Source: Gammaproteobacteria bacterium
Lineage (GTDB): Bacteria > Pseudomonadota > Gammaproteobacteria > Steroidobacterales > Woeseiaceae
Assembly (NCBI GenBank): GCA_030429005.1
Contig: JAUIDP010000001.1
Location: 62,001 to 126,000 of the forward strand
Length of the DNA: 64,000 nt
Direction of reading: 5' to 3'
Below are positions 36,372 through 45,801 of the stretch, piece after piece. The translations under genes were made by a program, and so were the position numbers. Every line of letters begins with the position of its first letter. Position 1 is the stretch's first letter. The notes under the pieces are model-generated. The model had not been told where the DNA came from and ran no database searches. It saw only the letters and a list, made by a program, of their open reading frames with translations.

Positions 36372-37262
36372 TTGCCAGTAACTTTCGAAAATCGCATTGG
36401 CCACTACACAGAACGAGTCGCCAACGCACTGGACTCGATCCTGCCTGCCGAAACCGAAGAGCCGCGGCTGCTGCACGATGCAATGCGCTACGCGGTTTTT
36501 AACGGTGGCAAGCGCGTGCGGCCATTGCTGGTCTATGCGGCCGGGGAATGCCTGCAGGTTCCGGCACAGTCGCTCGACGCTCCCGCTGCCGCAATCGAGC
36601 TGATCCATGCGTTTTCGCTGGTACACGATGACCTGCCGGCCATGGACGACGACGACCTGCGGCGCGGCAAGCCGACGGTGCATCGCAAGTACGACGAGGC
36701 CACCGCGATTCTCGCAGCGGACGCACTGCAGCCGCTGGCCTTCAGCGTCCTGGCAACTGCGCCCGAGCTCGCACCGCAGACACGCGCGCGGCTGGTCAGC
36801 ATGGTGGCCGATGCCTGTGGTTCGCTCGGCATGACTGGCGGGCAATCGCTCGACCTGTTGGCTGAAGGCCGGGATCTCGACGCCGACCAGATCGAGCAGA
36901 TGTACGCATTGAAAACCGGCGCGCTGATCCATGCATCGGTACTCGCCGCGGCACTGGTTGCGGAACCGCTACCTTCCGAACAGGCCGCGGCCATCGATGC
37001 CTTCGGCCGCACGATTGGCATTGCCTTCCAGATCAAGGACGACATCCTCGACGTGACCGGTGAGACCGAGGTGATCGGCAAGCAGGCCGGCGCTGACCAG
37101 CGGCTGCGCAAAGCAACCTATCCGGGCCTGCTGGGCGTGCCGCGGGCCAAGCAGCGCTGCGACGAACTCCTGGCAAGTTCGCTGGAAAAACTCGATGACT
37201 TCGGCGATGCCGCCACGCCGTTGCGCTGGCTTGCGCGCTATATCGTGGAGCGAGGCAACTAG
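36372..37262 (+). CDS. ispA: Farnesyl diphosphate synthase (polyprenyl synthetase)
   Basis: A 296-residue trans-prenyl synthase. First Asp-rich motif is in LVHDDLPAMDDDDLRRGKPT, second is KDDILDVTG; FNGGKRVRPLL and TGALIHASV also match IspA of E. coli (299 residues). It starts with TTG at 36372 behind GGAG. Unlike the usual xseB-ispA-dxs setting, it stands back to back with the mevalonate operon and uses that pathway's IPP and DMAPP. dinB follows after 10 bases. Confidence 0.93.
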   Translation: MPVTFENRIGHYTERVANALDSILPAETEEPRLLHDAMRYAVFNGGKRVRPLLVYAAGECLQVPAQSLDAPAAAIELIHAFSLVHDDLPAMDDDDLRRGKPTVHRKYDEATAILAADALQPLAFSVLATAPELAPQTRARLVSMVADACGSLGMTGGQSLDLLAEGRDLDADQIEQMYALKTGALIHASVLAAALVAEPLPSEQAAAIDAFGRTIGIAFQIKDDILDVTGETEVIGKQAGADQRLRKATYPGLLGVPRAKQRCDELLASSLEKLDDFGDAATPLRWLARYIVERGN

Positions 37263-37272
37263 AGGCAACAAT

Positions 37273-38442
37273 GTGACAACCAGCCGCGCCGTTCTGCATG
37301 TCGACATGGATGCCTTCTACGCATCAGTGGAACAACGCGACAATCCGGAACTGCGCGGCAAGCCGTTGGTTGTTGGCGGCGGCAGCAATCGCGGCGTCGT
37401 TGCGGCCGCGAGTTACGAGGTGCGCCGGTTCGGCGTACGCTCCGCGATGCCGATGTCCGAAGCACTGCGGCGCTGCCCGGAGCTGGTAAGGGTCGCTCCG
37501 CGCATGTCCCACTACAAGGAAGTATCCAGCCGCATCTTTGCGATTTTCCGGCAGTTCACGCCACTGGTCGAAGGACTGTCGCTCGACGAAGCATTCCTGG
37601 ATGTCACGGCCAGCCGGGCGCTGCACGGCTCGGGCGTCCACATTGCGGCGTCGATCAAGCGCCAGGTCCGTGAGCAGACCGGGCTGACTGCCTCGGTTGG
37701 CGTCGCTGGAAACAAGCTGGTCGCGAAAATCGCCTCGGACCTCGACAAACCCGACGGCCTCGTGGTTATTACGGCGGACAACCTGCGCGCTACGCTCGAC
37801 CCGCTGCCGGTCCAGGTGATTCCGGGCATCGGCCGGCAAACGCTCGCGCGGCTGCATGCCGTCGCTATCCGCACCGTCGCTGACCTCAGGCTTGCGCCCG
37901 ACCACGATCTGGACCCGATCTTCGGCCGTTTTGCGCAGCGCACTCGCGAACGGGCTGCCGGCATCGACAACCGGCCGGTGGTTGCCGACCGCGAGGAAAA
38001 GTCCATCAGTGCCGAGGAAACCTTCTCTACCGATCTCAGTGACCGCGCCCGGCTGGACCGGGAATTGCTGGCGCTGGCGGAAACCACGGCGCGTCGTTTG
38101 CGCAAATCCCGCCTGCAGGCCGGAACGATCCAGGTCAAGATCCGGCAATCCGATTTCCAGACCTTTACGCGGCAGAAAAGCCTGCAACCGCCAACCAACA
38201 ACACCGGGCAGATCTACGGGATTGCGCGGGAATTGCTGGCGACGTGGCTGGGCACAAATTCCGACGCGCGGATCCGGCTGCTCGGCGTGGGCGGCAGCAA
38301 GCTGTCCCCTGCCGGCCAGGGTGACCTGTTCGACAGCCCCGGCGAATCGCCCCAGGACGGTGTGGACAGGGCCCTGGACAGCATCCAGGACCGCTTCGGC
38401 GCCGCTGCCGTGGGCCGCGCACGCACCTTGAACCGCTCCTGA
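37273..38442 (+). CDS. dinB: DNA polymerase IV
   Basis: A 389-residue Y-family translesion polymerase. HVDMDAFYASVEQRDNP holds the first metal Asp, SLDEAFLDV the catalytic Asp-Glu, and GVAGNKLVAKIASDLDKP and VIPGIGRQT follow; a little-finger domain fills about 240-345. I start at GTG 37273, with GAGG eight bases upstream. E. coli DinB is 351; the extra 40 residues include a C-terminal end without a clear beta-clamp motif. No LexA box is visible nearby. Confidence 0.92.
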   Translation: MTTSRAVLHVDMDAFYASVEQRDNPELRGKPLVVGGGSNRGVVAAASYEVRRFGVRSAMPMSEALRRCPELVRVAPRMSHYKEVSSRIFAIFRQFTPLVEGLSLDEAFLDVTASRALHGSGVHIAASIKRQVREQTGLTASVGVAGNKLVAKIASDLDKPDGLVVITADNLRATLDPLPVQVIPGIGRQTLARLHAVAIRTVADLRLAPDHDLDPIFGRFAQRTRERAAGIDNRPVVADREEKSISAEETFSTDLSDRARLDRELLALAETTARRLRKSRLQAGTIQVKIRQSDFQTFTRQKSLQPPTNNTGQIYGIARELLATWLGTNSDARIRLLGVGGSKLSPAGQGDLFDSPGESPQDGVDRALDSIQDRFGAAAVGRARTLNRS

Positions 38443-38460
38443 TTGAGTTAGAATCCGGGT

Positions 38461-40131
38461 ATGTACACCAGTTTCTTCGGCCTGAACGAGAAACCGTTCT
38501 CGATAACACCCGATCCGCGCTACCTGTTTATGAGCGAGCGCCACGGCGAAGCGCTTGCGCACCTGGTGTACGGCGTCACCGAAAGTGGCGGCTTCATGCA
38601 GCTGACCGGCGAGGTGGGAACCGGCAAGACGACCTTGTGCCGCAGCCTGTTGTTGAACCGCATGCCGAACAATGCGGACGTCGCGGTTGTACTGAATCCG
38701 CAATTGTCGGCTCCGGAGTTCCTGGAAGCCATTTGCGAGGAATTGAACATCGCGACCCCGGAGCCACGCGGCAGCATCAAGGCCCTGCTCAGTGCACTCA
38801 ACGAACACCTGCTCAAAGCCCATGCCGAAGGTCGTCGTACGATCCTGATTGTCGACGAGGCACAAAACCTCGCGCCGGAAGTGCTCGAGGAAGTTCGGCT
38901 GTTGACCAACCTGGAGACTTCGAAACAAAAACTGCTGCAGATCATCCTGATCGGCCAGCCTGAATTGCGCGAACTGCTGGCGCGTACAGACCTGCGGCAA
39001 CTGGCCCAACGGATCACCGGGCGCTACCACCTCGAGCCGCTCAGCCGGGAGGAGACCGACAAGTACATCGAACATCGCCTCCAGGTTGCCGGCGCGCTGG
39101 GCGAGGTGTTCGATGCCGGTGCGAAGCGTGCTGTCTACAGGCTGTCGCAGGGCGTACCACGGCTGATCAACGTCATTTGCGATCGGGCATTGCTCGGCGC
39201 GTACAGCCAGGGTAGCAGGACCGTTAACCGCACACTGGTGCACCGCGCAGCTCGGGAGATTACCGGCGAGCCGGACCTGCAAAAAAGCTGGCGCTGGGTT
39301 CTCCCCGTAACCGGCATTGCCGTCGCGGCGATGCTGATCATCGCGGCACTCGCATGGTTCAATGCACACCGTGAGACACTGCCGGCAGCAGCGCCTGCCA
39401 GCGATGTCGCACTGGCCGAACCGGCGCAAGCGGCACCCGGGCCGGCGACCGTCATCGAGGCACCGACGGAGCTCGAAGCGGAAGAGACGGCCGTGTCACT
39501 TCACGAGCAACTGGCCGTTGCGCGGGAGATCACCAGTGCCGACGCTGCGCTGGCGACACTGTTCGAAATCTGGGGCATTGATCTCGCCGCTACGTCACTG
39601 CCGGCATGCGAGTACGCCCTGACGCTGGGTTACAGTTGCCTGAGCGACCGCAGTTCGTGGAGCGGCTTGCGGCGCCTGAACCGGCCGGCCGTCCTGGAGC
39701 TGGTCGACCGGGACGGCGACGCGCACTTCGTCGTATTGCGCGCCATCAACGGCGGCAATGCCGAGCTGTCGCTCGGCGGTGTCAGCGTCAGCCACCCGTC
39801 CGCTACCGTCGCGGACATGTGGTTTGGCGATTACCAGTTACTCTGGCAGCCGCCGAACGGCGCGGCCGTGTCGCTGTTTCCCGGCCTGCAGACACGTAAC
39901 GTCCTGTGGCTGCGCGAAAGCCTGGCGGCCATTGGCCCGCAATACCGTGCCGAGCCGCTGGACTCCGATATCTATGACGAACAACTTGAAGCCCGGGTAC
40001 GCGAATTCCAGCGCGATCAACGTCTTGACGTGGACGGCGTCGCCGGCAAACAGACCCAGATCATCATCAACTCCCTGATTGAGTCAGACAACACACCGCG
40101 CCTGACAAGCCCACAACTGGCGCAGGAGTAA
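38461..40131 (+). CDS. gspA: GspA/ExeA-type ATPase with peptidoglycan-binding domain
   Basis: A 556-residue inner-membrane ATPase that with GspB helps insert the type II secretion secretin through peptidoglycan. AAA domain: FGLNEKPFSITPDPRYLFM start, Walker A GEVGTGKTT (50-58), Walker B ILIVDEAQNL, then LSQGVPRLINVICDRAL. A membrane helix lies at about 283-303, a C39-like region about 340-460, and a C-terminal peptidoglycan-binding repeat (REFQRDQRLDVDGVAGKQT). Three bases separate it from gspB. Confidence 0.9.
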   Translation: MYTSFFGLNEKPFSITPDPRYLFMSERHGEALAHLVYGVTESGGFMQLTGEVGTGKTTLCRSLLLNRMPNNADVAVVLNPQLSAPEFLEAICEELNIATPEPRGSIKALLSALNEHLLKAHAEGRRTILIVDEAQNLAPEVLEEVRLLTNLETSKQKLLQIILIGQPELRELLARTDLRQLAQRITGRYHLEPLSREETDKYIEHRLQVAGALGEVFDAGAKRAVYRLSQGVPRLINVICDRALLGAYSQGSRTVNRTLVHRAAREITGEPDLQKSWRWVLPVTGIAVAAMLIIAALAWFNAHRETLPAAAPASDVALAEPAQAAPGPATVIEAPTELEAEETAVSLHEQLAVAREITSADAALATLFEIWGIDLAATSLPACEYALTLGYSCLSDRSSWSGLRRLNRPAVLELVDRDGDAHFVVLRAINGGNAELSLGGVSVSHPSATVADMWFGDYQLLWQPPNGAAVSLFPGLQTRNVLWLRESLAAIGPQYRAEPLDSDIYDEQLEARVREFQRDQRLDVDGVAGKQTQIIINSLIESDNTPRLTSPQLAQE

Positions 40132-40134
40132 AGC

Positions 40135-40752
40135 ATGTCCTTCATTCTCGATGCTTTGAAAAAGTCGGAAACCGAACGCCAGCAGCAAAGTACTGCCGAA
40201 TTCTCCAGCGTTCCGGCGAGCTCCGGCGAACCCAATCCGGCGCGCTGGCTGTGGCTGCTTGGCATCCTGCTGCTCATCAACTTTGCCGTGCTGATCGGTA
40301 TCTTTCTGAAGCCCGGTTCTCCCGACAAGGTTGCCGATACCGCCACCGCGCCGGCTCAGGCGGCCGCTGTCGATAGAAATTTCGAGGAACAGGTAGCGAT
40401 GGCTGTCGACAACCGTGCACAGCAGGCGCCGGTTGTCCCGGCGCAACCGACAGCGACAAAACCCGTCGCCGCAACACCGGAGCCGGCCAGGTCGACCGGC
40501 AGCAACCGGGTCGCGGTGGCCGAAATTCCGACCATCGATGAGCTGCAGCTGGAAGGAACGCTGCAAATTGCCCAGCTCCATCTCGACATTCACGTCTTCA
40601 GCGAAGATCCTGCCGAGCGCTTCGTCTTTATCAACATGAACAAGCATCGCGAGGGCTCCACCACACCGGAGGGTCCGGTGGTACGTGAAATTCGCAATGA
40701 CGGCGTCGTCCTGGAATACCAGGGCCGGCTGTTCCTGTTGCCGCGCGAGTAA
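40135..40752 (+). CDS. gspB: GspB/ExeB-type type II secretion protein
   Basis: A 205-residue bitopic protein. MSFILDALKKSETERQ is the family's signature start; a membrane helix spans about 40-60; a Pro/Ala linker follows; and the C-terminal T2SSB domain runs from about 130 (LEGTLQIAQLHLDIHVFSED) to VLEYQGRLFLLPRE. Partner of GspA. No other gsp gene is in the window. Confidence 0.9.
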   Translation: MSFILDALKKSETERQQQSTAEFSSVPASSGEPNPARWLWLLGILLLINFAVLIGIFLKPGSPDKVADTATAPAQAAAVDRNFEEQVAMAVDNRAQQAPVVPAQPTATKPVAATPEPARSTGSNRVAVAEIPTIDELQLEGTLQIAQLHLDIHVFSEDPAERFVFINMNKHREGSTTPEGPVVREIRNDGVVLEYQGRLFLLPRE

Positions 40753-40765
40753 GGGCATCGCGCGC

Positions 40766-42589
40766 TTGACTGTTTCCTACCTCGACGGCGAGACGTTCAG
40801 CCAGGCCCTGCGCTCCGGCATTCACAGCGTTATCGCCGACCAGTCGTTCCTGAATCGCATCAATGTTTACCCGGTTGCCGACGGCGATACCGGGACCAAC
40901 CTGAGCCTGTCACTGGGCGCGGCGCTCGGTGTGCTGCAGTCGCCCGGGGAAAAGCATCTCGGCACGATGCTCGCTGCGACGGCGGATGCCCTGCTCGACG
41001 GCGCGCGCGGTAACTCCGGCGCCATCATGGCGCAATTCTTCCAGGGCATTAGCGATTCCGCCGGTGAGTTGACCCGTTTTACAACCGCGACTTTCAGCAA
41101 GGCTGTACGCAAGGGCAGCGACTATGCACATGACGCGTTGTCCAACCCGCAACAGGGCACGATCCTGTCTGTGATCGCGGAACTGGCGACCAGCCTCGAG
41201 CATCACTCCAGGGGCGCCCGTGCCGGCGGCTTTGGCGAACTGGTCGCTGCCGCGGTGCCCCGGCTGGAAACTGCTCTCGCCCGCACGACCGGACAACTCG
41301 ATGCGCTGCGCAAGGCAGGCGTCGTCGATGCCGGGGCCAAGGGTTTCGTCGATTTCGTCAAGGGTTTCAACGCGTTCCTGCAGCGCGGCGAAATTGTGCC
41401 GTTGCCGGATATTGCCGAACTCCCGGACATCGAGGAATCGCAATTTGCAGCAGCCGCAGGCGACGACTATGCCTATCGATACTGCACGGAATGTATCGTC
41501 ACTGGCACCTCGATCGACCGACGTAAGCTGCGCGAGGCACTTGCCGTACTCGGTGATTCGCTCGTACTCGCGGGGTCCAAACGCAAGGCCAAAATTCACA
41601 TTCACGTAAACGAACCGCAGGACGTGTTCGAAATCGGCCGCGAATATGGCGACGTGAGCGGTGAGAAGGCGGACGACCTCCAGCGCCAGCAAAGCAGCCG
41701 CAGCGGTAGCAAACGCAAGTTTGCGGTAATCACCGATTCCGCTGCCGACATCGCGGACGATGACATGGAGCGGCTCGATATTCACATGGTCCCCTGCCGC
41801 ATCCAGTTTGGCGAGCGCGGGTTCCTCGACAAGGTCAGCATCAGCACCGGCGAGTTTTATGCCCGGCTCGAAAGCGATTCAGAACACCCGACAACTTCAC
41901 AGCCGGCACCAGGCGATTTTCGGCGACAGTACCAATATCTTGCGAGTCACTTTGCCGATGTCGTTTCCGTCAACCTGACCAGCGCGGCAAGCGGCACGTA
42001 CGAGGCGGCTCGTTCGGCAGCGAAACGCGTCGATGCGGCGGGCAACCTGCATGTCATCGATTCGCTGAACGCCTCCCTCGGCGAAGGTTTGCTGGCGGTG
42101 TTCGCCGCCGAGTGCGCGGCAGCCGGCCTGTCGGCTGAAACCGCACTCGACGGTCTCCGCCAGCTGATCCCGCAAACTCACACCTACGCTGTACTCGGAA
42201 ACCTCGACTACGCCGTCCGCGGTGGACGTATCCCGGGCTGGGTCCGGTTGCTGGCTACCGGGCTGCGCATGACGCCGATCGTGCACAGAACGCCGCAAGG
42301 CGAGATCAAGTTGAAGACCTGCCTTGTCGGCCGGCAGAACATCCCGGCGCGATTCGCTCGCTACGTTGCCAGGCAGTTGCGTGGTGAAAAGGACCTGGTC
42401 GTGGCAATCGGCCACGCCGTCAATCCCGATGCGCTGGCCACGGTCAGAGCGACGCTCGAAGCGTCATTGCCGCGGCTGATGAAACTGACCGAAGCGGAAC
42501 TCGGCACCGCGCTCGGTGTTCACGGCGGACCCGGCACACTGATGATCTCGGCGCAGCCGTACGTCAATCCGGTGGATCTCGCCGAATAA
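40766..42589 (+). CDS. DhaL-DegV fusion, putative one-chain fatty acid kinase (FakA-FakB)
   Basis: A 607-residue protein. Residues about 5-205 form a DhaL/DAK2 kinase domain with the Mg-ATP Asp cluster PVADGDTGTNLSLSL and ARGNSGAIMAQFF. About 235-310 matches the FakA middle domain, with the paired His in KIHIHVNEP. About 317-600 is a DegV lipid-binding domain: FAVITDSAADIA, VNLTSAASGTYEAA, and the C-terminal GHAVNPDA and GVHGGPGTL. In Gram-positives FakA phosphorylates fatty acid held by a separate FakB (DegV). Here both are in one chain, so acyl-phosphate formation from exogenous fatty acid is inferred. TTG start at 40766 with AAGGG upstream. Overlaps the convergent SRAP gene by 26 bases. 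Confidence 0.85.
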   Translation: MTVSYLDGETFSQALRSGIHSVIADQSFLNRINVYPVADGDTGTNLSLSLGAALGVLQSPGEKHLGTMLAATADALLDGARGNSGAIMAQFFQGISDSAGELTRFTTATFSKAVRKGSDYAHDALSNPQQGTILSVIAELATSLEHHSRGARAGGFGELVAAAVPRLETALARTTGQLDALRKAGVVDAGAKGFVDFVKGFNAFLQRGEIVPLPDIAELPDIEESQFAAAAGDDYAYRYCTECIVTGTSIDRRKLREALAVLGDSLVLAGSKRKAKIHIHVNEPQDVFEIGREYGDVSGEKADDLQRQQSSRSGSKRKFAVITDSAADIADDDMERLDIHMVPCRIQFGERGFLDKVSISTGEFYARLESDSEHPTTSQPAPGDFRRQYQYLASHFADVVSVNLTSAASGTYEAARSAAKRVDAAGNLHVIDSLNASLGEGLLAVFAAECAAAGLSAETALDGLRQLIPQTHTYAVLGNLDYAVRGGRIPGWVRLLATGLRMTPIVHRTPQGEIKLKTCLVGRQNIPARFARYVARQLRGEKDLVVAIGHAVNPDALATVRATLEASLPRLMKLTEAELGTALGVHGGPGTLMISAQPYVNPVDLAE

Positions 42590-43229
42590 TCAGCTCGGGC
42601 CCTTCGTTGCGTGCGTTGTTCACGCGCCGGTCGACCGGCCATGCCTGCAATTCCGGAGGGTTCGCCGTGACATCGTCGAGCAGCGACTTGTCGCCGGCCA
42701 GCCAGCGATCGGCCGTACCGGATTGCAGGATAATCGGCATACGATGATGCAGCCCGCTCATGAACTCGTTGGCTGCCGTTGTGATCAGCGTGGCACTCTC
42801 CAGCGACGTCGCAGAATCCTTGGCGGTCCAGGTCTCCCACAGGCCTGCGAATGCAAACGGCTCACCGCTTGCGAGCGAGATGAAATACGGCACCTTGACG
42901 TCCCCGCCCCGGCGCCACTCGTAAAACCCGTCGGCCAGCACGAGGCAGCGTCGGTGCCGGTAAGCCGCCCGGAAAGACGGTTTTTCGGCCACCGTTTCCG
43001 CGCGCGCATTGATCATGCGATTGCCGATCGCCGGGTCTTTCGCCCAGAACGGCACCAGCCCCCACTTGAACATCGATAGCTCCCTGCCGCCGTCTTCACT
43101 GTTGCGGATGCCGGCAATGTATTGGCTCGGCGCGATGTTGTAGCGTGCCTCGACAGGCACCGGCGCATCGGCCCCGAACAGGGCGGCCGTCGCTTCGGTC
43201 GGAGAATAGAACGCGAAGCGGCCACACAT
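42564..43229 (-). CDS. SRAP/HMCES family protein (YedK-like)
   Basis: A 221-residue SOS-response-associated peptidase family protein. The catalytic Cys2 in MCGRFAF, plus YNIAPSQY, the Glu in DGFYEWRR and the His in GLHHRMPIIL are present. The family crosslinks to abasic sites in single-stranded DNA through Cys2 and protects them. The ATG at 43229 gives Cys at position 2, so longer frames are rejected. No LexA box is visible; it may be read through from the ABC genes upstream (stop of the permease 2 bases before). Confidence 0.93.
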   Translation of the reverse strand: MCGRFAFYSPTEATAALFGADAPVPVEARYNIAPSQYIAGIRNSEDGGRELSMFKWGLVPFWAKDPAIGNRMINARAETVAEKPSFRAAYRHRRCLVLADGFYEWRRGGDVKVPYFISLASGEPFAFAGLWETWTAKDSATSLESATLITTAANEFMSGLHHRMPIILQSGTADRWLAGDKSLLDDVTANPPELQAWPVDRRVNNARNEGPELIIRRDPPD

Positions 43230-43231
43230 GA

Positions 43232-44005
43232 CTATTCGCGAATGCCGACGCCGCGGCGCATCAGTGACAGGCAAATGACGAACAGCAGCACACAGAAGAA
43301 CAACAGGATGGCATAAGCCGTACCCAGCTCGATATCCGAGGTGCCGAGAATGCCGTAGCGAAACGCATTCACCATGTACAGGATCGGGTTGGCCAGGGAC
43401 AGTGTCTGCCACGGTTCCGGCAACAGCGAGATCGAGTAGAATACGCCGCCAAGATAAGTGAGCGGTGTCAATACAAAGGTCGGGATTATCGAGATATCGT
43501 CAAACTTTTTTGCAAAAACCGCGTTGATGAACCCCGCCAGCGCAAACACGACCGAAGACAGCAGCACAACAGAAATGGTAATGAAGGGATGCTGCACATC
43601 GAGGTCGGTGAAGAACAACGCAATTACCGTTACCAGCGCACCGACGAGCACACCGCGCAATACACCACCGGCAACGTGACCCAGCACGATCGTGGCACTC
43701 GACATCGGCGATACCAGCATTTCTTCGATGTGCCGGCCGAACTTGGCACCGAAAAAAGAGGACACGACATTGCCGTAAGAGTTGGTGATGACCGACATCA
43801 TGATCAAACCGGGAGCGATGTACTGCATGTAATCGAAGCCATCCATCGGGCCAATGCGCCGGCCGATCAGGTTGCCGAAAATGATGAAGTACAGGGTCAT
43901 CGTAATAGCCGGCGGCACAATGGTCTGCACCCAGATACGCAGGACCCGAACGACTTCCTTGCGCACTATGGTCCGCAGTGCCACGAGGTTGAGCTCAAGG
44001 TTCAT
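43232..44005 (-). CDS. ABC-2 type permease, YadH-like
   Basis: A 257-residue membrane protein with six hydrophobic segments; LYFIIFGNLIGRRIG, EEMLVSPMSSATIVLGHV and the ABC-2 signature LTPLTYLGGVFYSISLLP are typical. E. coli YadH is 256. It overlaps the ATPase gene by ATGA. The substrate is unknown. Confidence 0.88.
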   Translation of the reverse strand: MNLELNLVALRTIVRKEVVRVLRIWVQTIVPPAITMTLYFIIFGNLIGRRIGPMDGFDYMQYIAPGLIMMSVITNSYGNVVSSFFGAKFGRHIEEMLVSPMSSATIVLGHVAGGVLRGVLVGALVTVIALFFTDLDVQHPFITISVVLLSSVVFALAGFINAVFAKKFDDISIIPTFVLTPLTYLGGVFYSISLLPEPWQTLSLANPILYMVNAFRYGILGTSDIELGTAYAILLFFCVLLFVICLSLMRRGVGIRE

Positions 44006-44940
44006 CGTGCGGCCCCCGCGCCTTCTGCATCCTTGTTCTCGACCAGCCGCAGGAACAGTTCTTCGAGACGATTCGCCTTGTTGCGCAAGCTGTCTACCCG
44101 TATGCCCTTCGCGTCCAACTGACTGAACAACTCGTTGAGGTCGTGTTCCGGCCCCTTGTCCACTTCCAGTTCCGTATCGCTGCGCAACCGCGTCTCGAAT
44201 CCTTTCAAAACGGGCGCCGCAGCGACCGGCTCTGCCAGGCTCAGCACGAATACTTCCCGCTGCAGTTTTCGCAGTACCGTATTCATCGGCGCATCTTCGA
44301 TGATATTGCCGTCGTCGATAATCGCGACATGCCGGCACAGCGACTCCGCTTCTTCCAGGTAGTGCGTCGTCAGGATGATTGTCGTACCGGCCTCGTTGAT
44401 CTGCTGCAGGAACTCCCACATCGAGCGCCGGATCTCGATATCGACGCCCGCCGTTGGCTCATCAAGAATCAATAGTCGCGGCTCATGGACCAGCGCCCGC
44501 GCGATCATCAGGCGCCGTTTCATGCCGCCGGACAGGCTGCGAGCCTGGTCTTTGCGGCGATCCCAGAGCCGTAACGCCCGCAGGTATTTTTCGCAACGCT
44601 CGAGCGCCAGGCCGCGATGCAGACCGTAATAACCAGCCTGGTTCATGACAATGTTCTGCACGCTTTCCCAGAGATTCAGGTTGACCTCCTGCGGAACCAG
44701 GCCCAGGCAGGACTTGGCGGCGGCGAAATCGGTATCGATATCGTGACCGAAAATCTCGACATTGCCGGCGGTCTTGTTCACCAGCGAACTGATTATGCCG
44801 ATGGCAGTCGTCTTGCCTGCACCGTTAGGCCCCAGAAGCGCATAAAAGTCACCGGCCTCGACGGCGAAATTGATACCTTTCAGTGCAACGTTGCCGTTTG
44901 CGTAGGTTTTTTGCAGGTCTTTGATTGAGAGCGCGTGCAT
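44002..44940 (-). CDS. ABC transporter ATP-binding protein, YadG-like
   Basis: A 312-residue ATPase: Walker A GPNGAGKTTAIG, Q-loop LVPQEVNLNLWE, signature SLSGGMKRRLMIARALVHEP, Walker B LLILDEPTAGVD, H-loop TTHYLEEAE. E. coli YadG is 308. The ATG at 44940 is preferred over one at 44961 because the domain begins MHALSIKDLQKTYANG. Forms an exporter with the next gene. Confidence 0.92.
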   Translation of the reverse strand: MHALSIKDLQKTYANGNVALKGINFAVEAGDFYALLGPNGAGKTTAIGIISSLVNKTAGNVEIFGHDIDTDFAAAKSCLGLVPQEVNLNLWESVQNIVMNQAGYYGLHRGLALERCEKYLRALRLWDRRKDQARSLSGGMKRRLMIARALVHEPRLLILDEPTAGVDIEIRRSMWEFLQQINEAGTTIILTTHYLEEAESLCRHVAIIDDGNIIEDAPMNTVLRKLQREVFVLSLAEPVAAAPVLKGFETRLRSDTELEVDKGPEHDLNELFSQLDAKGIRVDSLRNKANRLEELFLRLVENKDAEGAGAAR

Positions 44941-44997
44941 GAGGCGGCGTATTGTAACCACGATGCTGCGCCGCCGTCACACGCCTTGTCGATGGCG

Positions 44998-45669
44998 TTA
45001 CTCGCAGTCCTTGCCCGGCTGACGCAACACTTTCGAGGGCACCGACGTATAACATGCAGCGGTCCGAAACTGCTGTCCCGGCGCCAGCTTCGCGGCACCC
45101 AGAACCGTTTGCAGCGCACAGAGGTGGGCAGCGCGTCGAATTTCTGCGACGCCGGTGACACCGGCGCCCAGCAGCCTGTGCCAGAAAACGCTGTCCTCCG
45201 CCAGTCGTGGGCGTACGTCACGATGGTCCTCGACAACCCGTTCGAGGACATGCAGCAACGGTTGTGCGGCCAACTGCTCGCACCAGCCAGGTGTACCGCC
45301 GGAGATGACGCGCGCGGCATACGGATTTCGGCGTGCCAGTTGCCACAGGAAACCGGCGGCTGCCGTCGCGATTCGACTCAGTGGGTCGGCGCTGTCGACG
45401 GTCGGCGCGAACAGGTCGCGAATGGGACCGGTTCGGGATCCGCGCGACCAGTAGCCTTCGTCTGACTCGTTCAGGCTGAGCAGCAGGAATGGCACACCAC
45501 CGAGTCGCTGCACCTGCAACGCGCTTAACGCCTGCACGGCAGGCTGCAGTCCGGTCGGCAGGCTGGCACGCAGGCGCTCGCCCTCGCTGCTGCCGAGCAG
45601 CACCAGGAAAGCACGGTTGATCGCGCGGACATCGTTGAGATCGCAATGGTCGGGCCCGGTAAATTCCAT
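44998..45669 (-). CDS. FlhD-like protein with long C-terminal extension (tentative)
   Basis: A 223-residue protein. Residues about 10-70 (DVRAINRAFLVLLGSSEGER, SALQVQRLGGVPFLLLSL) follow the spacing of FlhD (DINLSYLLLAQRLI, LTLPQMVKLAETNQLVC). The remaining 150 residues have no counterpart in FlhD (about 116 residues). Support comes from the divergent neighbour, which looks like FlhC, and from an inverted repeat between them. GAGG five bases before the ATG at 45669 decides the start; an ATG at 45708 has no such site. If not FlhD-like, it is an unknown cytoplasmic protein. Confidence 0.5.
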   Translation of the reverse strand: MEFTGPDHCDLNDVRAINRAFLVLLGSSEGERLRASLPTGLQPAVQALSALQVQRLGGVPFLLLSLNESDEGYWSRGSRTGPIRDLFAPTVDSADPLSRIATAAAGFLWQLARRNPYAARVISGGTPGWCEQLAAQPLLHVLERVVEDHRDVRPRLAEDSVFWHRLLGAGVTGVAEIRRAAHLCALQTVLGAAKLAPGQQFRTAACYTSVPSKVLRQPGKDCE

Positions 45670-45731
45670 ATCTGCCTCGCTTTTTCGGGTCTTTTTGGCG
45701 GGATCCATCAGTTTCTATATGTTGTCTGATT

Positions 45732-45778
45732 AGACCATTTATGGATAGTATAGGATCTTAATTTACTATATATGGTCT
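45732..45778. promoter_or_regulatory. Large inverted repeat between divergent FlhD-like and FlhC-like genes
   Basis: Left arm AGACCATTTATGGATAGTA (45732-45750) and right arm TACTATATATGGTCT (45764-45778), 13 bases apart. The outer 7 and inner 6 bases of each arm are complementary; the left arm has a 4-base insertion. FlhD4C2 sites in enterics are also two long inverted arms separated by 10-12 bases, so this may be an autoregulatory site. Very AT-rich against the surroundings. Confidence 0.55.
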
Positions 45779-45801
45779 TTTTCTAGCACAAAAGGTTGAA
45801 A

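Noticed and set aside
36372..37262. A MEP-pathway dxs gene beside ispA, the common gammaproteobacterial order.
   Set aside because: The downstream gene is dinB; no dxs-like sequence is in the window.
37195..37273. A LexA box upstream of dinB.
   Set aside because: I looked for CTGT-N8-ACAG between ispA and dinB and found none.
37324..39429. A 701-codon open frame on the minus strand opposite dinB and gspA.
   Set aside because: It is antisense to two well-supported genes, has no recognisable domain, and long antisense frames are expected at this GC content.
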